From Campylobacterales bacterium (GTDB taxonomy: Bacteria; Campylobacterota_A; Desulfurellia; JAADFJ01): 6,977 nucleotides of DNA. Below the pieces are notes generated by a model. It saw only the letters and a program-made list of their open reading frames with translations, searched no databases and was not told where the DNA came from. Both the position numbers and the translations under genes were made by a program. The stretch spans positions 1 through 6,977 of the forward strand of contig JALWSW010000087.1 in assembly GCA_027080125.1 (NCBI GenBank). Direction: 5' to 3'. The number at the start of each line of letters is the position of its first letter. Position 1 is the stretch's first letter. Shown piece after piece: positions 1 to 6,144 of the stretch.

Positions 1-2728
1 GCCATCCCTGAACGGCATCGCATTTGAGTTTTTTCAGTATATCAAGCTGCTCATCGGTTTCCACCCCTTCGGCAATAGTAGCTAATGAAAGTGCATGCGC
101 CACAGAAATTATAGCCTGAACAATTGCGGCTGCATGACTGCTTTTTGTCATATTCCTGATGAACGAGATATCTATCTTCAGTATATCAACCGGAAGCTGT
201 TCCAAGTAGGACAAAGAGGAGTATCCTGTTCCAAAATCATCGATTGCTATTTTCATTCCCTCTTTTTTCAGCAAATTAAGTGTTTCGGCTGCCTGTTTTA
301 GATTTGACATAAAGAGTCTTTCGGTAATCTCTATCGTCAAAAGCGATCTGTCTGCATGGTGTTTTGAAGCCATTGAAACAATATGTGAGATCAATTCTGT
401 CTTGGAAAAACTTGACGGTGATATATTGATTGACACCGGCATCGGCTTTAGCCCCTTTTTTTGCCATTTGCTCATATCATGGCATACCTGATCTATTATC
501 CAGTTTTCAACCTCGCTTATCATGTTGCTTTTTTCCAAAAACGGGATAAATTCGGAAGGCATAATCGTTTTTCCCTCTTTTTCCCATCGCAAAAGAGCCT
601 CTGCGCCTTTAATCGACTTTGAAACAGGGTCAAAATAGGGCTGATAATACAAAACAAACTCCTTGCGAGTCAGGGCATTTGCCAGCGATTCCTTCAGTTG
701 AGATGCCTTTCTCATTTCCTGTTCAATCTGCCTGGTAAAAAAGCTTGGCTGGTAAGGCGCAGATTCTGTCCGTTTGTTGTGAAGCAGAGCGGTTTCTGCG
801 CGCGCCAGCAAATTTACAGCATCACTCGCATCATCTGGATAAATCGCTATGCCTATATGAAATGACAATGTTATTTTGTCTGAATCTGTATCAAACGGTT
901 TGGCAAGTTCATTCTGTATTCTTTTCAGAATGGGATGAAGAGTGTATTTTGCATCGATATCCTTGATAAGGCAGAAAAATTTGCTTCCAAGCGCTTTTGC
1001 CACAAGGTCGCTTTTTTTCAGAATTTCGGTCAATCTGAGCCCTATAGCCTTCAAAAGCCGGTTGGCTGCCTCATAACCTAATATGTCGTTGATATATGTG
1101 AAATTGTGAGGATCAATTATGATTATTGCTGCCTGCTTGTTTTTGTCAATTAACTTTATATATATTTCGGCAGTTTCCAGAAAGGCGCGCCTATTTGGCA
1201 TATCGGTTTCAAAATCATAGAATAGCATCCTGTTTACCGAATTCTGCAATCCAACCTCTTCTGTTATATTTTTGCCTGAAACAATAAAGTAGCTATTTTT
1301 TTTCTGATCTTCGAAACGGATGATTGTAGTATCAAGATATACCAAAGCACCCTCTTTTTTTGAATAGATCAATAGATCATTGAACGGCTTGTCGCCTCTT
1401 ATTTCCTCAAAAAATTTTCTTGTCAGGGTTTTATTTTTAAGTCTTTTATTTATCAGGTTGCAGCTTTTGCCTGTCAGAGTCTCATCATCTGTTTCTGCCA
1501 ATAATCCTTCGGCAGCTTTATTTGCATATTCAATGACAAGATTTTGATTGATGATAATTACAAACGAAGAACTTTTTTCCAATGCCTGCGCTGTTATGCG
1601 CATCCATCTTTCATTCTCTATCTTCTCAAGAGCAAAAGAGATATCCCCGGCAATCTCTTTGAGCAGGCTGAAGTTTTCCTTTGCAAAAAAGTTCGGTATG
1701 TCCGAATAGATGTTCAGCGACCCGATAAGCTTGCCTTTTTTTGAAATCGGTATCGATGCGCTTGAGCGGTAGCCTCTTTTGAGCATCTCGTCTCGCCATG
1801 GCTCCATATTTTTGTTGACAGCCGTATTATTATTTATAAATATCAGTTCCCTTTTTAATGTTTTGGCGACAGGTCCGCTATATAGATTTTTATTTAGAGT
1901 TTCTGTTATATAGCTTACATAGCTTTCATCTCCACAATGATGTGTGCTGACTATATGGCTGTTTTTATCCAGAAGACCAATCCATGCCAGCTTAAAGCCT
2001 CCCTGATTGACAAAGATTTTGCAGATTTCCTCAAAAAGCTCAGCTTCTGTTTTTATCCGAATAATCGTTTGATTTACCGCAGAGAGCATCTGATAAATGC
2101 GCATTATATTGAGAGTTCTGCTTATTGCCCTATCTGCATTTTCTATCAGCAGCGCGGTTTCCTCAAACGCAATCCCCTTCTTGTTCAGATGTCTTCCGGT
2201 TTCAAGTTTTTTCAGCCTTTCTGCCACAAGATCAATATCCTTTTGCAGATGCGTATCGGGAAAATAAACCGTTAGCAGATACAAAAAAATAAAGAAAAAC
2301 AGCAATAAGATTGTTATAATCAACATAAGCTCAAACGAGAGTTCCAGTCCGTCCTCAGCAAGTGCGTTGAAATTTTCTATGATACGATAAGAGATATTCC
2401 TGTTTGAGAGCATAATAAATGCCTCATTCTGCAACTGTTTGAGTTTTTTTCTGTTTACAAGAGGGTTATTTTTCAGTTGTTCGAAAGTTTTTCTGAAAAT
2501 ATCAGTCAATACATCTTTTTCATGCGAGGAAAGCTTGACAGTGTGACGAGTTATACCGCCTTTTGTGCTGTATTTATCAAACAGCTTTTGAGCATCGTAA
2601 AGACGCATTGCATAGACAGAAAGTGCGACAGCAATTATGACAGATATAACAGCTATAGCGCTGAATGATATAAAACTCTTGCGCTTTTGCTTTGCAATGG
2701 AGATAAATCGCTTTTCCGTTTTGTCCAT
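1..2728 (-). CDS. Membrane GAF-PAS-GGDEF(degenerate)-EAL c-di-GMP phosphodiesterase, 3' end cut by window
   Basis: Likely hydrolyses cyclic di-GMP at the inner membrane. The frame is open for 909 codons and leaves the window before its stop. In order: TM1 about 19-41; a roughly 90-residue, probably helical periplasmic segment; TM2 about 134-156; a HAMP-like linker 157-213; GAF about 214-376; PAS about 378-490; GGDEF-like domain about 501-665; EAL from about 686. The EAL domain keeps its expected catalytic and metal residues: E710 in EALLRW, N768 in SINIS, E800 in EITE, D830/D831 in DDFGTGYSSL, K851, E887 in AEGVET and Q907. The GGDEF signature is replaced by LGSKF (580-584), so cyclase activity is unlikely and the domain may be regulatory. 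ATG 2728 was chosen because AAGG lies 5 nt upstream; an in-frame ATG at 2743 lacks a site. Perhaps 20-40 residues are missing at the C-terminus. Its input signal is unknown. Confidence 0.93.
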   Translation of the reverse strand, partial: MDKTEKRFISIAKQKRKSFISFSAIAVISVIIAVALSVYAMRLYDAQKLFDKYSTKGGITRHTVKLSSHEKDVLTDIFRKTFEQLKNNPLVNRKKLKQLQNEAFIMLSNRNISYRIIENFNALAEDGLELSFELMLIITILLLFFFIFLYLLTVYFPDTHLQKDIDLVAERLKKLETGRHLNKKGIAFEETALLIENADRAISRTLNIMRIYQMLSAVNQTIIRIKTEAELFEEICKIFVNQGGFKLAWIGLLDKNSHIVSTHHCGDESYVSYITETLNKNLYSGPVAKTLKRELIFINNNTAVNKNMEPWRDEMLKRGYRSSASIPISKKGKLIGSLNIYSDIPNFFAKENFSLLKEIAGDISFALEKIENERWMRITAQALEKSSSFVIIINQNLVIEYANKAAEGLLAETDDETLTGKSCNLINKRLKNKTLTRKFFEEIRGDKPFNDLLIYSKKEGALVYLDTTIIRFEDQKKNSYFIVSGKNITEEVGLQNSVNRMLFYDFETDMPNRRAFLETAEIYIKLIDKNKQAAIIIIDPHNFTYINDILGYEAANRLLKAIGLRLTEILKKSDLVAKALGSKFFCLIKDIDAKYTLHPILKRIQNELAKPFDTDSDKITLSFHIGIAIYPDDASDAVNLLARAETALLHNKRTESAPYQPSFFTRQIEQEMRKASQLKESLANALTRKEFVLYYQPYFDPVSKSIKGAEALLRWEKEGKTIMPSEFIPFLEKSNMISEVENWIIDQVCHDMSKWQKKGLKPMPVSINISPSSFSKTELISHIVSMASKHHADRSLLTIEITERLFMSNLKQAAETLNLLKKEGMKIAIDDFGTGYSSLSYLEQLPVDILKIDISFIRNMTKSSHAAAIVQAIISVAHALSLATIAEGVETDEQLDILKKLKCDAVQGW

Positions 2729-2733
2729 AAAAA

Positions 2734-2737
2734 CCTT
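2734..2737 (-). promoter_or_regulatory. Ribosome binding site deciding the EAL gene start
   Basis: On the minus strand AAGG is followed by five T residues and then the ATG at 2728. It supports this start over the in-frame ATG at 2743, which is preceded only by AT-rich sequence and would lie at the very end of the transcript from the candidate promoter upstream. Confidence 0.45.
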
Positions 2738-2750
2738 ATGCATATCGATT

Positions 2751-2779
2751 AAAATATATATTGTTTTTCTTAAAGTCAA
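2751..2779 (-). promoter_or_regulatory. Candidate sigma70-type promoter for the GAF-PAS-EAL gene
   Basis: Minus strand: TTGACT at 2779-2774, then AT-rich spacer, with TATTTT at 2756-2751 (17-bp spacing) or TATATT at 2758-2753 (15-bp spacing). Transcription would begin near 2745, giving a leader of about 17 nt before ATG 2728. It sits in the 67-bp gap after the kinase stop. No clear terminator hairpin is visible in that gap, so read-through from the two-component genes is also possible. Confidence 0.4.
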
Positions 2780-2795
2780 GCGGCTCAAGTTTTAA

Positions 2796-4199
2796 TCAGA
2801 TTGAGGGTTTCTTAAAAATAAGTCTAACGGATAACCCAGGTCGGTTGTCTGCAAAGACCAGATCTGCATTATGCAATTTTGCCGCAGCTTCCACAAGAGA
2901 CAGTCCAAGGCCGTTTCCCGGAGTGTGTCTTGATGAGTCGAGCCTTACGAATCGTTTTGTTATCCTCGAGTAATCTTTTTCGTTTACACCCGGACCGCTG
3001 TCGGAGACCAAAACCTCAATGGATTTTTCGTTTTCTTTCAGGCAAACGTCTATGGTTCCGTTTTTTGGCGTATATTTTATGGCATTATCTAATATGTTGC
3101 CAATGGATTGGGTAATTAGTCGTTCATTGCCCTCTATTGTGATTTTATCGGCTATGTTTACGTTGAGTTCTATCGATTTATCCTCAGCCAAAGGACGATA
3201 TAGTCCTGCAACCTCTGATGTTATACCGCTTATATTGACATTGTTCCATGCTTTTTTGGCAGCAGCCGATTCTGCCTGAGCTATTTCGAGAATAGCATTA
3301 AATGTCTTTATTATGTCATCGATATCAGCTACGGTTTTTTCTAAAATTTTATTGCAATCGTGTCTGTTTTTATCGATGATGCTTATTTCCAGTCTGTTTC
3401 GCAGCCTGTTGAGGGGTTTCCTTAGATCATGAGCGATGTTGTTAGTTGCTTGTTTTGCTTCGGTTACCAACTGTTCTATCTTGTCCAGCATTTCATTTAT
3501 CTGGTTAGCTATCATATCAAATTCATCATTTTTGCTGCTTGTTTTTATTCTGATGGATAGATTACCGTTCATGATAGCATTGTATGCCTTATTGATATTC
3601 TCTATATGCCAAAGCACGTTTTTGCCCAGTGAGAACCCCAGCGCGATGATTAAAACAACGATGATTCCAAATATCAGAGCCATTATGGCAAACATTGTTT
3701 CTCTGAGATCTTCGGTGCCTCTGATGCCTTGGGCTATAAGCATTTTGTATCCGTTCTTAAAATTTATGGTTATTACTGGCCAATATCCGTCTCCATCCTT
3801 AATGGCGTCCACTATCTCTTTTTTAGGTATCCAGACATTTGTAATGCTTCCATTCGTTTTTATCTCAGATGGCCATTTCTTCAGATCCCCTGCCTGCGGT
3901 TTTCCGTTTTTATCTATCAGAAGGTAAAACCTGTGATCTTCTCCGCTATATTGCCTATGGGTTGTGATATACTCTTTGATGGCGCCGATGCCCTTGACAT
4001 GATATATAGATTCAATTTTTTTGCTTTCCTGGGTCAGACTCGCTTTTATCTGAGCTTGCACAAAAGAATTGATAAACCAGTAAAGAAACAGAAAAATAAT
4101 CCCGAAAATAAAGATGTAGATTAAAGAGTATTTCAGAGACAGCCTGATGGCTGTGGTATGAAGCAGGCTTTTTATTCTACTGCTCGATCTTATATCCAA
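2796..4199 (-). CDS. Sensor histidine kinase (HAMP-HisKA-HATPase)
   Basis: Inner-membrane sensor kinase of 467 residues that should phosphorylate the adjacent regulator. TM1 is about 21-45, a periplasmic sensor region 46-168 follows, TM2 is about 169-191 and HAMP about 192-246. The H-box holds H257 in IAHDLRKPLNRLR. The ATP-binding domain has the N-box (N372 in ILDNAIKYTP), G1 (D400 in SDSGPG), an F-box around RFVRLDSSR, and G2 (GNGLGL, 428-433). The core resembles kinases carrying HDLRTPLxRLRxRLE, but the Thr four residues after His is Lys here. The start is TTG at 4199: an in-frame TAA at 4206-4208 closes the frame upstream, and the next ATG is residue 153, beyond TM1. The gene overlaps the regulator by 23 nt and GAGGGG abuts the TTG, which suggests translational coupling. 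The ligand is unknown. Confidence 0.95.
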   Translation of the reverse strand: MDIRSSSRIKSLLHTTAIRLSLKYSLIYIFIFGIIFLFLYWFINSFVQAQIKASLTQESKKIESIYHVKGIGAIKEYITTHRQYSGEDHRFYLLIDKNGKPQAGDLKKWPSEIKTNGSITNVWIPKKEIVDAIKDGDGYWPVITINFKNGYKMLIAQGIRGTEDLRETMFAIMALIFGIIVVLIIALGFSLGKNVLWHIENINKAYNAIMNGNLSIRIKTSSKNDEFDMIANQINEMLDKIEQLVTEAKQATNNIAHDLRKPLNRLRNRLEISIIDKNRHDCNKILEKTVADIDDIIKTFNAILEIAQAESAAAKKAWNNVNISGITSEVAGLYRPLAEDKSIELNVNIADKITIEGNERLITQSIGNILDNAIKYTPKNGTIDVCLKENEKSIEVLVSDSGPGVNEKDYSRITKRFVRLDSSRHTPGNGLGLSLVEAAAKLHNADLVFADNRPGLSVRLIFKKPSI

Positions 4200-4845
4200 C
4201 CCCTCTTACTGTCTTTATGAGCTCTTTGCCGAAATCCTTATCAATCTTTGATCTCAGTCTGCTTATATGAACATCAATCACATTGGTTTGCGGATCAAAA
4301 TTATAATCCCAGACATTTTCAAGCAGCATTGTTCTTGTGACTATATGTCCCTTGTGACGCATTAAATACTCCAGCAATCTGAATTCCCTCGGCTTGAGCT
4401 CTATCTTTCTGCCGCCTCGCGTAACAGTATAGTTCTCGAGATTCATTTTGAGGTTGCCGACTTGCAAAGCTTGCTCGGGAATTTCATTTCCTCTTCTGAG
4501 CAGTGCCTCTATTCTTGCCAGAAGTTCGGAAAACGCATAAGGCTTTGTTAAATAATCATCGCCTCCGGCTTTCAGCCCCTCAACCTTTTCATCGACATCC
4601 CCAAGTGCTGATAATATCAAAATCGGCGTCTTTTTTCTTACCGATCTCAACATTTTGATGATAGATAGTCCGTCTATACCTGGCAGCATTCGATCCATGA
4701 TAATCAAGTCGTAACTGTTGTTCATTGCAAGATACAGTCCATCTTTGCCTTCGGCGGCATAATCAACGGTATATCCGTTTTCATTGAGTCCTTTTACAAT
4801 ATATTTTCCGGTTTCTCTGTCGTCTTCAATCAAAAGGATTTTCAT
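4177..4845 (-). CDS. OmpR/PhoB-family DNA-binding response regulator
   Basis: Two-domain cytoplasmic response regulator of 222 residues, the usual length. The receiver domain (about 1-115) has the acidic pair D8/D9, phospho-acceptor D51 in MDRMLPG, S79 in ILILSA, and K101 in LTKPYAF. The C-terminal winged helix (about 125-220) shows the family's LKPREFRLLEYL and NVIDVHISRLRSKID elements and ends with RTVRGVGY-like sequence (TVRGVGYKIEQ). The recognition region resembles CusR/CopR-type regulators, but that does not establish metal sensing. It is first in the minus-strand block and overlaps the kinase gene, its probable phosphodonor. ATG 4845 is the start; no good ribosome site precedes it, and a near-consensus promoter ends only 6 nt upstream, so the message may be leaderless. 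Overlapping repeats suggest autoregulation. Confidence 0.96.
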   Translation of the reverse strand: MKILLIEDDRETGKYIVKGLNENGYTVDYAAEGKDGLYLAMNNSYDLIIMDRMLPGIDGLSIIKMLRSVRKKTPILILSALGDVDEKVEGLKAGGDDYLTKPYAFSELLARIEALLRRGNEIPEQALQVGNLKMNLENYTVTRGGRKIELKPREFRLLEYLMRHKGHIVTRTMLLENVWDYNFDPQTNVIDVHISRLRSKIDKDFGKELIKTVRGVGYKIEQ

Positions 4846-4851
4846 ATCTTA

Positions 4852-4880
4852 TATATAAAATTCAATTGGCAATCTGTCAA
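4852..4880 (-). promoter_or_regulatory. Near-consensus sigma70 promoter of the two-component operon
   Basis: Minus strand: TTGACA at 4880-4875, a spacer of exactly 17 bp, and TATATA at 4857-4852. Transcription normally starts about 7 nt after the -10, which is the A of the regulator's ATG at 4845. A leaderless transcript is therefore predicted. Confidence 0.65.
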
Positions 4881-4902
4881 ATTGGGCAGGGATCTCAAAT
4901 TG
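4862..4902. repeat. Three imperfect direct repeats, candidate operator
   Basis: On the plus strand TCAAATTG occurs at 4877-4884 and 4895-4902, 18 bp apart, and a shortened copy TCAATTG at 4862-4868. On the minus strand they read CAATTTGA, CAATTTGA and CAATTGA. The middle copy supplies most of the -35 TTGACA. OmpR-type regulators often bind direct repeats near their own promoter, so this could be an autoregulatory site. That role is inferred. Confidence 0.4.
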
Positions 4903-4946
4903 CTAAACGTTAATGTTCGGGAAATATTCTCTTAATAATCATGCTC

Positions 4947-4952
4947 TATAAT
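4947..4952 (+). promoter_or_regulatory. Candidate -10 box for the phosphatase operon
   Basis: TATAAT overlaps the first candidate ATG (4951) and lies 7 nt before a second in-frame ATG (4960). No convincing -35 is present at 16-18 bp (the region reads ATATTC). If used, transcription would begin at about 4959-4960 and the second ATG would be a leaderless start. In AT-rich DNA a chance match is possible. Confidence 0.3.
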
Positions 4953-5544
4953 GAAAAACATGCGGATATGCAATAAAAGAAAGGGTAAAATTTTGATTGC
5001 TTTAACTGTATTTTTTGTTTTTGCGGCGCTGATAATCGCTGCTCGTATAATATATTTGGATGAGCAGGGCAATTTTCATGTTGTAACAAAGGGCCAGTTG
5101 TACAGAAGCGCACAGATGGATAATGATGAGCTTGCCTACTATCTGAGAAGATATCACATAAAGAGTGTTTTGAATCTAAGGGGAAAGAGTCCGGCTTCAC
5201 AATGGTATAAAACTGAAATAAGAATATCCAAGAAACTTGGTGTCAAACACTATGACTACGGTTTTTCCGCATCTCATCTGTTGAGTATAAAAAAAATGCG
5301 AACCGTTATTGCTCTCTTGGAAAAATTACCGAAACCCATACTTATACATTGCAAAGCCGGGGCAGACAGAAGCGGGTTGGTTGCGGCTTTATGGCTCTAT
5401 AAAATAAAACATTATTCTTTCAAAAGATCTTTTGAACAGCTATCCGTTCTGTTTGGACATTTTCCATATCTTGGCAGTCCGACAATCGCAATGGATAAAA
5501 GTTTCATAAAGTTTCATAAAATGGAAGGCCAATCTGTTCTGTAA
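4951..5544 (+). CDS. Membrane-anchored dual-specificity/tyrosine-type phosphatase
   Basis: Cysteine-dependent phosphatase of 197 residues. The basic N-terminus (KNMRICNKRKGK) is followed by a hydrophobic segment at about 13-36 and then acidic residues, so the catalytic domain (about 45-190) is predicted outside the cytoplasm. The domain has the LYRSAQ element (50-55), SVLNLRG (72-78) and the P-loop HCKAGADRSG with nucleophile C134 and R140, a complete CX5R(S/T) signature. C134 is the only cysteine after the membrane segment. The substrate is unknown; neighbouring lipid and glycosyltransferase genes make a phospholipid or LPS phosphate plausible. The start may be ATG 4951 or ATG 4960; neither has a clear ribosome site, and a TATAAT lies just ahead. 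A 10-bp tandem repeat near the 3' end sets the present stop. It heads an apparent three-gene operon. Confidence 0.88.
   Translation: MKNMRICNKRKGKILIALTVFFVFAALIIAARIIYLDEQGNFHVVTKGQLYRSAQMDNDELAYYLRRYHIKSVLNLRGKSPASQWYKTEIRISKKLGVKHYDYGFSASHLLSIKKMRTVIALLEKLPKPILIHCKAGADRSGLVAALWLYKIKHYSFKRSFEQLSVLFGHFPYLGSPTIAMDKSFIKFHKMEGQSVL
5501..5520 (+). repeat. Perfect 10-bp tandem duplication in the phosphatase 3' end
   Basis: GTTTCATAAA occurs twice without a gap (5501-5510 and 5511-5520). Because 10 is not a multiple of three, one copy shifts the reading frame. With both copies the gene stops at TAA 5542-5544; with one copy it would read on to TGA 5555-5557. Confidence 0.85.
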
Positions 5545-5551
5545 AGAGGGG
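5545..5551 (+). promoter_or_regulatory. Ribosome binding site of the methyltransferase gene
   Basis: AGAGGGG lies just after the phosphatase stop and 2 nt before ATG 5554; the GAGG core (5546-5549) is 4 nt from it. It fixes the methyltransferase start. The same AAGAGGGG string precedes the kinase TTG start at 4199. Confidence 0.7.
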
Positions 5552-5553
5552 AT

Positions 5554-6144
5554 ATGAGTACAGACATACATGACATTATGGAGTTTTCGAAACAGTTTTT
5601 ATTTCATCCGTCAACTGTAAGCTCTATAGTTCCGTCCTCTAAAATTTTATCTTCCAAGATAATAGATTCGGTTAATCTTAGCGATGCCAAGATTGTCCTT
5701 GAGCTTGGCTGCGGCAGTGGTGCAATAACAGGGGATATAGTGTCGAGCCTTTCGGCGGAAGCCGTCTTCGTTGCTTTTGATGTAAATCAAACCTTTACCG
5801 AAATTGTGAAGCAGAAATATCCCGGAGTTATTGTCATAAATGATCTTGCCGAGAATATTGAAAAGTATATGAAGCGGTACTCTATGGACAGGGCAGATAT
5901 AATAATTTCTTCACTTCCATGGGCAGCCTTTAGTCGTGTTACTCAAATCAGACTGGCAAGAATCATCTATAGAATATTGAGACCCGGCGGCAGGTTTCTG
6001 ACATATTCATACCTTCATACATTTGCATTTCCAAGCCATAACAGATTCAGAAAAATTTTAAACAAAAGGTTTAAAATGATAGAAATTTCTGGTGCCGTAT
6101 GGGCGAATTTACCTCCTGCATCGGTGATAAAGTGTATAAAATAG
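5554..6144 (+). CDS. PmtA-like phospholipid N-methyltransferase (class I SAM-dependent)
   Basis: SAM-dependent methyltransferase of 196 residues, the normal size for PmtA-like enzymes (COG3963 type). In that family phosphatidylethanolamine is methylated towards phosphatidylcholine at the cytoplasmic membrane face. The N-terminus has the family's amphipathic start, FSKQFLFHPSTVSSIVPSS (11-29). Motif I is LELGCGSGAIT (49-59), the ribose-binding acid is probably D76 in AFDVNQ, the catalytic-side motif is ISSLPWAAF (118-126), then LRPGGRFLTYSY (142-153). It ends with VWANLPPASVIKCIK, matching the usual NLPPA...C tail, so the gene looks complete. It has no membrane segment. The phosphatase gene is 9 bp upstream and the GT9 gene overlaps the 3' end. 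Substrate is inferred; related proteins such as rRNA dimethylases share motif I, but the SLPW element favours the PmtA group. Confidence 0.88.
   Translation: MSTDIHDIMEFSKQFLFHPSTVSSIVPSSKILSSKIIDSVNLSDAKIVLELGCGSGAITGDIVSSLSAEAVFVAFDVNQTFTEIVKQKYPGVIVINDLAENIEKYMKRYSMDRADIIISSLPWAAFSRVTQIRLARIIYRILRPGGRFLTYSYLHTFAFPSHNRFRKILNKRFKMIEISGAVWANLPPASVIKCIK

Noticed and set aside
1937..2275. 112-codon plus-strand open frame inside the GAF-PAS-EAL gene
   Set aside because: It is antisense to the clear GAF and linker coding region, with no ribosome site or family motif seen.
2729..2795. Possible terminator after the kinase gene
   Set aside because: Only a weak TTAAA/TTTAA pairing and a CTTGA direct repeat are visible, without a GC-rich stem followed by a T run on the minus strand.
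3436..3927. 163-codon plus-strand open frame inside the kinase gene
   Set aside because: It lies antisense to a well-supported histidine kinase, shows no recognisable domain, and its hydrophobic look is the complement of the kinase's own coding sequence.
3168..4845. Assignment of the two-component pair to copper/silver sensing (CusRS type)
   Set aside because: The winged-helix sequence resembles CusR/CopR, but the kinase's periplasmic region shows no metal-binding His/Met/Cys cluster and no metal-resistance gene is nearby.
4946..5200. 84-codon minus-strand open frame opposite the phosphatase
   Set aside because: It is antisense to the conserved N-terminal part of the phosphatase and has no motif of its own.
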